DNA from: an uncultured Ignavibacteriota bacterium
GTDB lineage: Bacteria; Bacteroidota; Ignavibacteria; Palsa-1295
DNA: 64,000 nt
Assembly (NCBI GenBank): GCA_903900335.1
Contig: CAIUMP010000022.1
Coordinates: forward strand, 111,989-175,988
Direction of reading: 5' to 3'
Part shown: positions 44,181 through 53,500 of the stretch, one piece after another
How the letters are laid out: each line of letters opens with the position of its first letter
Numbering within the stretch: the stretch's first letter is position 1
Position numbers and translations under genes: made by a program
The notes under the pieces: model-generated
What the model saw: the letters and a program-made list of their open reading frames with translations, nothing else
The model's database searches: none
Told to the model about the DNA's origin: nothing

Positions 44181-46193
44181 TCATCGCAATTCCGCCAAAA
44201 ACTTACTCAAGCTCTGATCCTTGGATAACCCCACCTTCTTGCGTAAGTTGAGACGGTGGCTATCGACGGTGCGCTCGGAGAGACATAGCAAGCGCGCCAT
44301 CTCGGTCGTCTTGATACCCAGTCGCGCCAACTGACACATCTTCAACTCTTGCCTTGTAAGCGCCGGATATTTCTCCAGGAGCTTTGCTTTGAAGTCCGGA
44401 TGGACCGAAGCGAATTGCGCTTCGAATTTTGTCCAGTCGATGGACTTCGAAGGCAGGTCTTTGACTTTCTCTTTTAGATCGCGAATAGCGCGACCCCACT
44501 CCCCCTCCGTGCCAGATGCGGATGGTTGCGCCGTTGGCACCCGTCGCAATATGTCGAACAGATCATTTCGGAATTTCGAGAGTAGTTCTGTTTGCTCCAG
44601 CAATTGCATAGTGCTGGTCGCGAGATCGTGCTCGGAACGGTCCGCACGCAGTCTCAGCAATTCCGCCTCGCGCTCCTTATCTGCAACGGCGGCGCGTATA
44701 TGGAATAACTCGATGCGCTTCTGCGACTCCTCGCTGAACACTTCTTTGTCGAGTTGGTGGTACAGCTTGAAGTGTTCAAACGCGCGGGCCGTCTCACCAA
44801 GTGTTGAACAGGCCTCAGCTATCTCTCTGTGTGCTTGTGCGGCATACTTCTTTTCGCCTAAATCGACAGCAAGTTGGAGCGCCTCCGTGAGCCGTGCGAG
44901 CCCTGCTTCCGTCTCCCCTTGTTCGCGAAGCATCGCACCAAGTTCAAGCAGCGTTTCGGCGACCCCTTCATTTGTCTGCAAGACCTCTTTCCGATGCACA
45001 AGCGTATCGAGAAATCCCTGCCGCGCCGCATCATAGTGACCGAGTTTCCTGCGTGCACACGCAATACCATGCATCCAATGGCCCGTCTGACTCTTGTCAC
45101 CGGTTTCTTCGCTAATGCGCAATGCCTGACCCAGACACTCCAATGCACTCACATAATCGCCGCTGTCTTTATGGACGATTCCCGTATTGCCCAGGTTGTT
45201 CGCGATCAGCGTCTTAGCCCCGATCTCCTCTGCGATTGCAAGCGCGCGAGAAAAATAATCGAGCGCACGTGGATAGTCCGCCCGATTCCAATACACCGTG
45301 CCGATATTATCGAGACAGGCAGCATACCCGAATTTGTCACCCGTCTCCTCCGCGAGCGTCAGCGCGCGATCATAGTAATCCAATGCACGTGCATAATCGG
45401 CAAGACTGGAATGCACGATCCCGATGCTGATGTACAGACTCTCAACATTGACCTTATTGCCAAGCTGCTCAGCAAGCAACAGCGCTCTTCCCAGAAACTC
45501 CAACGCCCGTTCGTGATTGGCAAGCGTCGAGTGTACTTCCCCCATGAGGTGAAGATTGCGCTCAATAAGTATCTTGTCCGGTAACCGTTCAGCGATCGCG
45601 AGCGCACGAGCGAAGTAATCCGTAGCGCGTGAGTAATCCCCGAGGATTCGATGAACGTTGCCGATGTTGCCGAGATAGGCCGCGACCGATTTTGTATCTC
45701 CGATCTCCTCCGCCCGTGCTAGGGCCCGAACATAGTACTCCAACGCATTCAGATAATTCGCGAGATCCGTGTTGAGACTTCCGAGAATGTTGAGCGCTCG
45801 CGCCTGCTGCGGTTTGTCTCCGGCTTCTTCCGCGAGTTTCAAGGCACGCTCCGCAGTTATTTTGGCTGTTGGCTGATCACCCCGTTGAAGAATTGCCATG
45901 CCATTGAGGGCTCGTGCTTGTATGGCGGGCGACGCGGTGGCCTCAGCTAATGCAATTGCTTTTTCGAAGTGTCCGAGTGCTTCGCTGACACAATTCGTCG
46001 CAGAGCAACACGCACCGAGAATGCAGAGGGCTTGCGCGGAAGATCGCTTCGAATCCGGAGTTGCGGAAGCGGAGGACACAACTTTACCGGCAAGCTTCTC
46101 GGCCTGAGCAAACTCGTTCTTCGCGAGATGGGCCTCAGCGTTATCAAGTATCGAGTCGAAAGCTTCCAAGGAATGGATAGCGCTATCCTTCAT
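44181..46193 (-). CDS. TPR-repeat regulator with LuxR-type DNA-binding domain
   Basis: 670 residues. About ten tetratricopeptide repeats span residues 10-430, many of the form YxxALDYYxRALxLAEExGDK with AxxLxNIGxVxxxxxDY. A short coiled coil follows (about 480-560), then a LuxR-type helix-turn-helix at the C-terminus: LTRQELKMCQLARLGIKTTE, then LLCLSERTVDSHRLNLRKK. It is probably a cytosolic transcription regulator driven by protein contacts. No kinase gene is adjacent. The start is the ATG at 46193. Confidence 0.88.
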   Translation of the reverse strand: MKDSAIHSLEAFDSILDNAEAHLAKNEFAQAEKLAGKVVSSASATPDSKRSSAQALCILGACCSATNCVSEALGHFEKAIALAEATASPAIQARALNGMAILQRGDQPTAKITAERALKLAEEAGDKPQQARALNILGSLNTDLANYLNALEYYVRALARAEEIGDTKSVAAYLGNIGNVHRILGDYSRATDYFARALAIAERLPDKILIERNLHLMGEVHSTLANHERALEFLGRALLLAEQLGNKVNVESLYISIGIVHSSLADYARALDYYDRALTLAEETGDKFGYAACLDNIGTVYWNRADYPRALDYFSRALAIAEEIGAKTLIANNLGNTGIVHKDSGDYVSALECLGQALRISEETGDKSQTGHWMHGIACARRKLGHYDAARQGFLDTLVHRKEVLQTNEGVAETLLELGAMLREQGETEAGLARLTEALQLAVDLGEKKYAAQAHREIAEACSTLGETARAFEHFKLYHQLDKEVFSEESQKRIELFHIRAAVADKEREAELLRLRADRSEHDLATSTMQLLEQTELLSKFRNDLFDILRRVPTAQPSASGTEGEWGRAIRDLKEKVKDLPSKSIDWTKFEAQFASVHPDFKAKLLEKYPALTRQELKMCQLARLGIKTTEMARLLCLSERTVDSHRLNLRKKVGLSKDQSLSKFLAELR

Positions 46194-46229
46194 GAAATGA
46201 AGTTTGCTTCGATGGTATGGTCGGCAGTT

Positions 46230-47234
46230 TTACTTCCAATTTACAGACGAGTGAATAGTTGGATCAACCATCACCGCATTCTTGGTATAAGGCGTCACCT
46301 TCATTAGGCCGCTATTGTAACAAACTATAGACGAATTGTCTGGTGACCAGCAAGGAGCCTCTCCGATCACCCCGTTCGTCGTCGGTATAGCAGTGGTCTT
46401 CGGATCCCAATAGTAGAGATAGTATGGACTGTCGAACGTGGATGCACGAGAAAAGACGAGCTTGTTCATAGCCCCACGTGACCACGAGAGGCCTTCTATG
46501 ATACCACTTACGTGAATACTATCCACACACGTCCAGTCTGAAGTATTGAAGATCATTATTACATTATTGCCAAACGGAGGATCAAGCCTGCAATAAGCGA
46601 GATGCGAATCGTCCGGGCTCCAGGCGCAGTAGTCATTCATTTCACTATTCAAGCTACTGCATAGCACTCGTGGTGTACCGCCGGTTATCGGTATGACGCA
46701 AAGAGTTATCGTATCCATATTGCTCGCCGTGTACGCGATCATGTTGAGGTTCAGTGTGGAGGAACAGAATGCGTACCCGAGCGTTGCTCCCAAGCCCGAA
46801 ATCTCATAACGGCTGCCGGGTTTTGACAGGCCGATAATTGGTCGTACTCTGCGTAGGAATGGCACCGTGCCAGTACGGCTGCTAACGTCAACGGCCTTTA
46901 TGGTATCCGGGACGATCCCCATCCCGCACTGCGTGAAGCAGATTGAATTGCCCGAAGGCGTCCAGGAGGGAAAGGCAAGATTTAGGCTATTTGAAGTGGC
47001 AACATAGATCGCTGTCTGATTTTGGGCGTTGGTGTCCGCAATCCAAATTGCGGGATAGGTTGAGTCGCCATCCTTCGCCATACCGTAGTATGTCAGCGCA
47101 GGTCGGGCAGGGGAGGTGACAATGCCAGTGGTGATACCCTCGCTCGGGCTGCTGGGAATCTGCCTACACGAGACCACAAGGAGGAGGAACATCCAGCACA
47201 CACATGCCGAGCTTTCAGATAGCCTTAGTTTCAT
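46230..47234 (-). CDS. Propeller lipoprotein (TolB/PD40-like)
   Basis: 334 residues from the ATG giving MKLRLSESSACVCWMFLLLV, with a lipobox near VVSC; upstream codons are non-homologous. PD40-type blades are clear: FPSWTPSGNSICFTQ, CAWSPDDSHLAYC, LSWSRGAMNKLVFS, CWSPDNSSIVCY. The protein is a paralogue of the interrupted gene at 47394-48479; both share TIKAVDVS or its counterpart. It has no sorting domain. It follows the interrupted paralogue on the same strand. Confidence 0.75.
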   Translation of the reverse strand: MKLRLSESSACVCWMFLLLVVSCRQIPSSPSEGITTGIVTSPARPALTYYGMAKDGDSTYPAIWIADTNAQNQTAIYVATSNSLNLAFPSWTPSGNSICFTQCGMGIVPDTIKAVDVSSRTGTVPFLRRVRPIIGLSKPGSRYEISGLGATLGYAFCSSTLNLNMIAYTASNMDTITLCVIPITGGTPRVLCSSLNSEMNDYCAWSPDDSHLAYCRLDPPFGNNVIMIFNTSDWTCVDSIHVSGIIEGLSWSRGAMNKLVFSRASTFDSPYYLYYWDPKTTAIPTTNGVIGEAPCWSPDNSSIVCYNSGLMKVTPYTKNAVMVDPTIHSSVNWK

Positions 47235-47393
47235 AGGACCCTTTGGAATTGATAGAAAAAGCAATCGAGGTTGATTGTAGAACCGCCCGGGCCTGGCAAA
47301 AATCCCATGAATAGGCCGGAGCAGCGAGCCCCTAAGCACCCCACTCCAGGTATTCACCCACGTCAACGCCCGCATGCTGGACATTCTGCAGAA

Positions 47394-48479
47394 TTATGGC
47401 TGTTTCCAATCACCGTAGTTGCCAACAGAACCGTACGAGATTGATGACAGCGACGTGGTAGCACCACTTCGTACGTTTATCTTCGCGATCCCCGGCGAAG
47501 CATTAGTATAATTCGAATACAGAAGCTCCGAATTGTTCGGCGACCAGAAGGCGCATATGGCGGACGACTTGACGAACCTCGGTGTCGAACCCGCCGTAAC
47601 CCCTATCACGTAAAGATCAAAATCAGAAGACACGCTATTGTGCAGGACATTCGTGCGGTAGCATGCGATCGAGTCCATTCCGGAATGCGACCACTTCAAA
47701 CCGCCGAGGCAGTGGTTACCGGAATCCAGGGTCGTCTGTAGCACCCCCGATGTGTTGATCACTCGAATCATATAGATTCGCTCTGTGTCCGGTGTGGAGA
47801 GTGGGCTTTGTTCGACGAAGGCAAGCTTCGTGCCGTCGTTGCTCCACGTAAGGCTACCGCATTCGAGTGGCCCCGGATTCAGCAGAGAAGTCGTTTGATT
47901 GACGCTATAGATCCGTGTTGGTGTTCCGCCGGTTGCAGAAACCGTATAGACTCCGACTTCCGTCGGCGTGATTCCCAGGAATGCGATCTTGTTGACGCTG
48001 GAAACGGGGCACCACGCCTGCACGACGATCTTTACACTGTCTGCGAGCGTGTAGTTGCAAATCGTCCTGGCCGTGCTGCCCTTCGCGACGCCGTTGGTCC
48101 CCACAGAGACATCGACCGCCTAAATAGAACATGGTCCCCAAGGAAGGCCAGAATACCATGTAGATGTCGGTGCTGGTGCCTCGACGAACGAGACACTCGC
48201 CCCATTCGGCGACCACGATGGAAACCGGGACTGATGTGCGGTGTAGTCCGCGGATGTGTAAATAGTCGCGCGGTCAGAGCCATCGGAATCAGACACCGCG
48301 ATTGTCCAGACCGAGCTGCCCGGCGCCATGAATGTCCACGCAGGATGGGCATCAGCCTTGCCACCTGCTGTTAATGCATGTGAGGTTTGCTCGGGTGCTG
48401 ACGTCGGCGGGTGCTGGCAACCCGTCAGTTGCGAACCGCCAATGAGGAGAATAGAAGCCAAGTAAAGTAGCTTTTTCAT
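47394..48479 (-). pseudogene. Propeller lipoprotein interrupted by an in-frame amber codon
   Basis: A signal peptide with lipobox (MKKLLYLASILLIGGSQLTG then C) opens a frame that runs to a TAG at 48122-48120 after 119 codons, then continues in the same frame for 236 more codons from a GTG at 48104. The junction reads CSI-stop-AVDVSVG; the paralogue at 46230-47234 reads TIKAVDVSS at the same place, so a single Lys codon (AAG) has become TAG. The downstream part has propeller blades such as LTWSNDGTKLAFVEQ and AFWSPNNSELLYS. The reading frame is otherwise intact, which points to a recent nonsense change, a base-call error, or read-through. Confidence 0.8.
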
Positions 48480-48535
48480 TGCGAGTGTGTATTATGAACT
48501 TGTGGATGTATTCCTTGGGATTGCCTTTGCAATTT

Positions 48536-49738
48536 CTATTGACGAATGATCATCCGTATAGTAGTTGATCGGTCCGATGAGACCCGCATGAAATATGCTC
48601 CGGACGGCAACCGCGAGAGATCCACGCTAACCTCTCCAGGAGGCGACTGTCCCACCTCCATCACTGTCTCCCCGATCAGATTCGTTAGCGTGACATGCAG
48701 TGCCCGCTTGTTCACACTTCGCACGGTTACCACCTGGCTTGTTGGACTTTGTGAAATGGTGAATTCCGGTAGCGGCGAACTGATCGACACACCGGCGTTG
48801 TCCGGCACAAACACTTCGTTCGTTCTGAAGGAATTGTATCCCCCGATCGCGTAGATCTTCCCTCCAACTGCGCTGGCGGTAAGTCCCCATCGGGGAGTGA
48901 ACAGCCCCTCTGCTATGCTCCAATCATTCGTTACCGGGTCGAATTTTTCCACCTGATCGACATTTGTCTGACCTCCCATCAGATAGACATTTCCGCCAAG
49001 GACACACGTCGCTGCGACCTTCCTCGGCGTATATCTACCTGTTGTCGCGATGGTGTTCCATGTGCCAGTAGAAGGATCAAGTACCTCAAGGTTGTTTGAA
49101 GTGGTGTCTCCTCCAAATGTATAGATCTTGTTACCGATGACGCACGAAGTGAGCCCGATACGCGGGGTGAAGGTGCCGGTGGCTGTAAGCGTGCTCCATT
49201 TGTTTGTTACAGGATCAAATACCTCAATGGATGGAACCAGCGCATGATTTCCAGCCCCGCCAATCACATATATCTTGTCGTTCGCTACGGCGCTTGTGAA
49301 GCCCCTCCGCGGGGTGAATGCACCTGTCGTTACTGGTGTGCTCCAAGTGTTTGTCGCACAATCGAAGACTTCCAGGGTATTGAGTTGAGTGTCCACATCA
49401 TTAAACCCGCCCATCACGTAAATCTTGTCACGGACAACCGATGAACTGAGCAGTCCTCTCGTAGTAAACACACCCGTCGTTGACGGAGTACTCCAGGTAT
49501 TAGTTGCTGGATCGAAGACTTCCACCTTGCTGACGAAATCATGCAGAACCGCTTCGCCTCCGATGACATAAATCTTGCCGGCGACGACACTCGCGGTCGC
49601 ATCGAAACGCCCCGCAAATCCGTCGGAGGATGCCCCTGACCAGGTGCCCCCTTGCGCATGGAGCACCGAAGCGACGAAGAGGATTGCAAGTCCAACTATC
49701 AATTTGCTTACCTTGGGCGTAACGTTGATCTGTAGCAT
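48536..49738 (-). CDS. Kelch-repeat secreted protein with T9SS sorting domain
   Basis: 400 residues. The signal peptide ends at VLHAQ. Six Kelch blades repeat with KIYVIGG or KIYVMGG and NTWSTP, for example VFDPATNTWSTPS, VFDCATNTWSTPV, VFDPVTNKWSTLT, and VLDPSTGTWNTIA. The sorting domain at the end has RALHVTLTNLIGETVMEVGQ and LPSGAYFMRVSS. Kelch propellers bind ligands, often sugars. A short sorting-domain-only protein gene lies just upstream. Confidence 0.88.
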   Translation of the reverse strand: MLQINVTPKVSKLIVGLAILFVASVLHAQGGTWSGASSDGFAGRFDATASVVAGKIYVIGGEAVLHDFVSKVEVFDPATNTWSTPSTTGVFTTRGLLSSSVVRDKIYVMGGFNDVDTQLNTLEVFDCATNTWSTPVTTGAFTPRRGFTSAVANDKIYVIGGAGNHALVPSIEVFDPVTNKWSTLTATGTFTPRIGLTSCVIGNKIYTFGGDTTSNNLEVLDPSTGTWNTIATTGRYTPRKVAATCVLGGNVYLMGGQTNVDQVEKFDPVTNDWSIAEGLFTPRWGLTASAVGGKIYAIGGYNSFRTNEVFVPDNAGVSISSPLPEFTISQSPTSQVVTVRSVNKRALHVTLTNLIGETVMEVGQSPPGEVSVDLSRLPSGAYFMRVSSDRSTTIRMIIRQ

Positions 49739-49765
49739 ACTTACTGTTCGATTATGAGTGTAGGT

Positions 49766-50098
49766 TCAATCCTTACTGATTATCTTCTTCGTCGTCGATC
49801 CTGCAGCAGAAATCTTCGCCATGTCTGCACTCGGGAGATGCGATAGGTAATTGGAGATGTCGTAGGCATTGGTTGGAGTGAATTCCGCGAATGGCTGGCC
49901 AAGCATGTTCGAGATTTTTATTTGTTGCGCCGTTGCATTCCTACTATGCACCTCGACGGTGCCGTTTGTCGGATTTGGGTAGAGGCCAAATCCGAACGAT
50001 AACTCACTTCGGTACACACTGTTGCTGGGTGTCCAGCCTAAGACGGGAGCCGCTAACACGACGAGTGCAGGGAAAAAGAGAATTGTGTTTCGCCTCAT
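49766..50098 (-). CDS. Mini-protein: signal peptide plus T9SS sorting domain only
   Basis: 110 residues. A signal peptide (MRRNTILFFPALVVLAAPVL, ending near LGW) is followed after about 15 residues by FGLYPNPTNGTVEVH, IKISNMLGQPFAEF and a short end with KKIISKD. That is almost nothing but a T9SS sorting domain. It lies 27 bases before the Kelch cargo gene on the same strand. It may be a deletion remnant of a larger cargo gene or a real small protein handled by the secretion system. Confidence 0.6.
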   Translation of the reverse strand: MRRNTILFFPALVVLAAPVLGWTPSNSVYRSELSFGFGLYPNPTNGTVEVHSRNATAQQIKISNMLGQPFAEFTPTNAYDISNYLSHLPSADMAKISAAGSTTKKIISKD

Positions 50099-50328
50099 AC
50101 CGCAATTATGTTATAGCTAAAAAGCTAAGATATCCCCGAGAAGAATAGGTCTTGCGCGGAGTTTAGTGACACAAAAATACGGAGTGCCGAGGAGCATCCG
50201 TTACTGAGTTTGGTACTGAGTTTTAAGTGGGCGGCACGCAGCTTTGGCGAATTCAGCCCAGAATTGCGGATTGGGACACTCGGGACAACAAGGAAAGGCT
50301 TTCCACACTGCAACAACTTACTCGCTTG

Positions 50329-50400
50329 TGACCCCTACGGGACTCGAACCCGTGCAGCCACCGTGAAAGGGTGGTGACCTAACCATTAGTCGAAGGGGCC
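50329..50400 (-). tRNA. tRNA-Glu (anticodon UUC)
   Basis: The minus strand folds as a full cloverleaf: acceptor GGCCCCT with AGGGGTC, an anticodon loop CTTTCAC with anticodon TTC, and a T arm with GGTTCGAGTCC. The length is 72 bases and no CCA is encoded. The anticodon TTC reads Glu codons. Confidence 0.93.
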
Positions 50401-50413
50401 TCTTTTCAATGGA

Positions 50414-50445
50414 GAATTAAGAATGAAAAATTAAGAATTGGGGGA
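50414..50445 (+). repeat. AT-rich dispersed repeat, copy 2
   Basis: GAATTAAGAATGAAAAATTA followed by AGAATTGGGGGA matches the reverse complement of 31271-31305 with few differences. It lies just upstream of tRNA-Glu on the opposite side. Confidence 0.6.
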
Positions 50446-50526
50446 TTCTGAACTCTCGTCCTAATTCAGGCGCGGAGTACAAACAGATGGTTACTTTTTA
50501 CGTTCCGAGCTACTGGCATAGAAAAG

Positions 50527-50562
50527 AAAAAGTCCCGACTGACGAGTGCCAGTCGGGACTTT
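50527..50562 (-). terminator. Intrinsic terminator after the 1522-residue cargo gene
   Basis: AAAGTCCCGACTG-(loop)-CAGTCGGGACTTT is a perfect stem followed by TTC-rich sequence on the minus strand, 20 bases after the stop. Confidence 0.85.
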
Positions 50563-50582
50563 CACGTTCAAGCACAATTAGC

Positions 50583-53500
50583 TTACTTGTTGACCAGGAT
50601 GGATTTCGAAACCTCGGAACCCGGAGTCGAGAAGCGGATCGTATAGAGTCCGCTTGAAAGCTCGCTGGCATCGAAGTCTCGCTCGAAGGCCCCCTTATCG
50701 AGGATCTCATTCTTCATGATCGTCTGAACATTCTGTCCAAGCGCATTAAAGACCTCGATCGTCACCGGAACCGCCATCTGATTGATGACAAACTCCACCC
50801 GTGCCGAGCTATTTATGGGGTTCGGTACCACTTGGCGCACCGACACCGCCACGCCGCCCGTCTTCAGATAGGTGCGGAGCGTGAAATCACCGCAGACGTT
50901 GGTGCCGAAGAACGGTGCAGGAACGACGCTGTCCTTGACCCAGCATGCTGTGTCTCCGCTTCTACCAAGGAACACGCGGTCAACGATCTGGAAGGACGTT
51001 ATTGAATCCTTGGCGACCACGTATTTCCAGGTACCATTCATTAGCGCCGTACTCGTGATCGGAGTTGCGCTGGTCAGTCGTACTGAAAGTAACTCGTAGT
51101 TATTGTCCGCAGGGTCAGCAACCGGGGTTGGCGCAACACCACCTTGCCAGGAGAGCCCTGGGCCAAGTGTCGTGGCTGCAGGATCGAAAATAAACTGATC
51201 GCGGAGATAGCGAAGGGTGAAGTGCGCTCCGAAGACCGAGTCAAGATCAACGAATGCCTGTTCTAAGTGAACGGGAATCGTCACGCTCGACTTCGTCACT
51301 GCCGTGTAGCCATTTCCAGCAGTAGCCGTCGGACCAGAGTTCGCAACACTGATGACATTGGCGGAATTATAGCCGATGCCCGTGATGAGTTGGTTGATAA
51401 CGGTATCGACCCACGGGTTCACACCGTCCGTTCTCGAGGTATCGCGCCAGGTGTATTGCACCATCACGGTATCCATACCACGATGCGTCGGCTGGAATCG
51501 GATGGGTAAGGTCACAATGCCGCCACCATCCACACCCTGATCGAGGATCTTCTGGCGAGAGGCATCATCGAAGTAGAACTGCACGGCATCACCGCGACCC
51601 GGTAGATCCAGGATCTGTACGCTGTGCAGAATACCACCCATTGTACCGACGTTTTGCGTCGTCACCGGCAAAATGGTGTTGTTACCGGCCGACGGACACA
51701 CATAGATCAGATTGTACTTCTGGCCCGTACCGTCAACGCCAAAGGAGGTTGCAACTCCCGTTGCACTTCCGTCAATGCTGGAACAGATCGTCGCACCACC
51801 GACATGGAAGTTGGCGCTCGAGCGGCCCTTCGCCGGTGAGGTGTACTGAACAATAAATGACACCGAGCCACCAGGGGCGATCTGATCCCCAACCTTCAAT
51901 CCACTCAGGATCTGATAATCCGAGCCGACGAGGTTAAGATCTTTCACCGTGAAGGTAGTGTCACCGTTGTTGGTAAGCGTGAACGTTGTGGTAAGCACCA
52001 CACCCGGACGATTCGCACCGAAGTCGAAGGATGGCGGTACGATAGCCACGGCAGCGTGCCGCACGATGCCGAACAGGCGGAGCGTGTCCGTATACTCCTT
52101 TAGATTACCACTGGAGCCAGTCCCAACGGCCACAATGTAGGCGTTGCGCTGACCGAAGCCCTTTGAGAGATCGGGCTTGAATTGTACATCAAGCCACTCT
52201 GTGTCGCCCTTCACGAGCTGCCATGGCAAATGATCCTGCAAGGGCAGATAGCCAGGTTCGTTGTTGACGATCGTGAACTCTGCTGCGTCGGGTCCCTCGA
52301 TGGCAACCTTCTTCACGCTGATGTTATCAGTGGAAGATGGCGGGTTGAGGAGATTAACGCGAATGGTTTCTGAGTCTGCACAGTCCACAGTGTAGCCCTG
52401 CTTCGGACGGTCCCAGGTCAAACCTGGCTCGATGGCACGGCCAAGCAATTGCGACGTGTCCTTCTTCAGGTGAGCATACTGAGGCGGAATGTTCGTGCCC
52501 CAATCCATGCGGGAGTCACTTTCTCCGGTGACCTTTGGAGCGAAGCAGAATTGAAGCTTGGATGTCTGTCCTGGCAGGATCGTATCCGGCAATTGGGTCT
52601 GATCTCCGAAGGTATAATCTGGGTTGTTCTTCATTACCCAGGTCTTATCGAGGATCAATGGTGCATTGCCGATATTCTTGACACTGACCATCTTGCAGGG
52701 CACGTCTCCGATGGAGACATTACCGAAATCAAGATCGGTCGCGTCGATTATCGGCGTAATGCCTTTACCCGCGATCGGAATGGTATCGTATCCGCATCCC
52801 ACCTGTGTCGTCAGATAATCGAGGTGACCATCGAGGATCCGGTGGTTTATATCCAGCACGTTGTTGGTGTCCGTCGGTGCGAAGCAGACAGTGATCACGA
52901 CCGAGTCCCCAGCCTTGAGAGCCGCGGGTAGTTTCGTGGTGGAACTCCAGGAGAAGGTCGGTGATTTGCGTGTGCCATCCGGACCGTAGTTGCTCATGTC
53001 ATTGAGCAGCCATGCTGGCACCCCAACAGTATCGACAGAACTTGCGCCTGTGGCGACGACCTTAATGGTGATATCCTGACAAACGGAGGTGCCGACCAGG
53101 ACGTGCTTAAAGTTCACATTCGCTGGCGTGATCGTGATCGTCGGAGCCTTGTAGTGCAGCTCGATGACAGTGTCATTGCCGGCTCTGTCAACAACGTACA
53201 AGGCAGCGTAGGCGTCCTTTGTCGGATCGTTGATGGCAATGCTAAAGCTCACGCTTGTATCGCCGGGAGTAAACTGTGGATCGACCGGCACCAGCGTTGT
53301 ATTGAAGCTCACACGACCCGGCTTTGTGTAGAATCCATCAGGATCTTCCAGCAGCATCAGGTCTGCAATGCCTTCTTGTTTGCCAGGACCGGTGTCATGC
53401 AATCGAATATCCCAGTGGTCGCAGGCGGGTACGATGTCTGCCTGTGGAGCATTGGGTTCACTGTGGGATCCGTACGCTTCACCGGTCGGGGCAGCATATC

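Larger units (their letters stand above)
50099..50582. other. Intergenic stretch with tRNA, repeat and terminator
   Basis: About 480 bases without a protein gene. It holds tRNA-Glu (50329-50400), a short AT-rich repeat (50414-50445) and the terminator of the large gene to its right (50527-50562). The part from 50099 to 50328 shows nothing convincing. Confidence 0.7.

Noticed and set aside
44874..45584. Plus-strand frame of 236 codons
   Set aside because: Antisense to the TPR repeats; the periodic repeat structure opens long shadow frames.
47808..48374. Plus-strand frame of 188 codons
   Set aside because: Antisense to the interrupted propeller lipoprotein, which has signal peptide and blade motifs.
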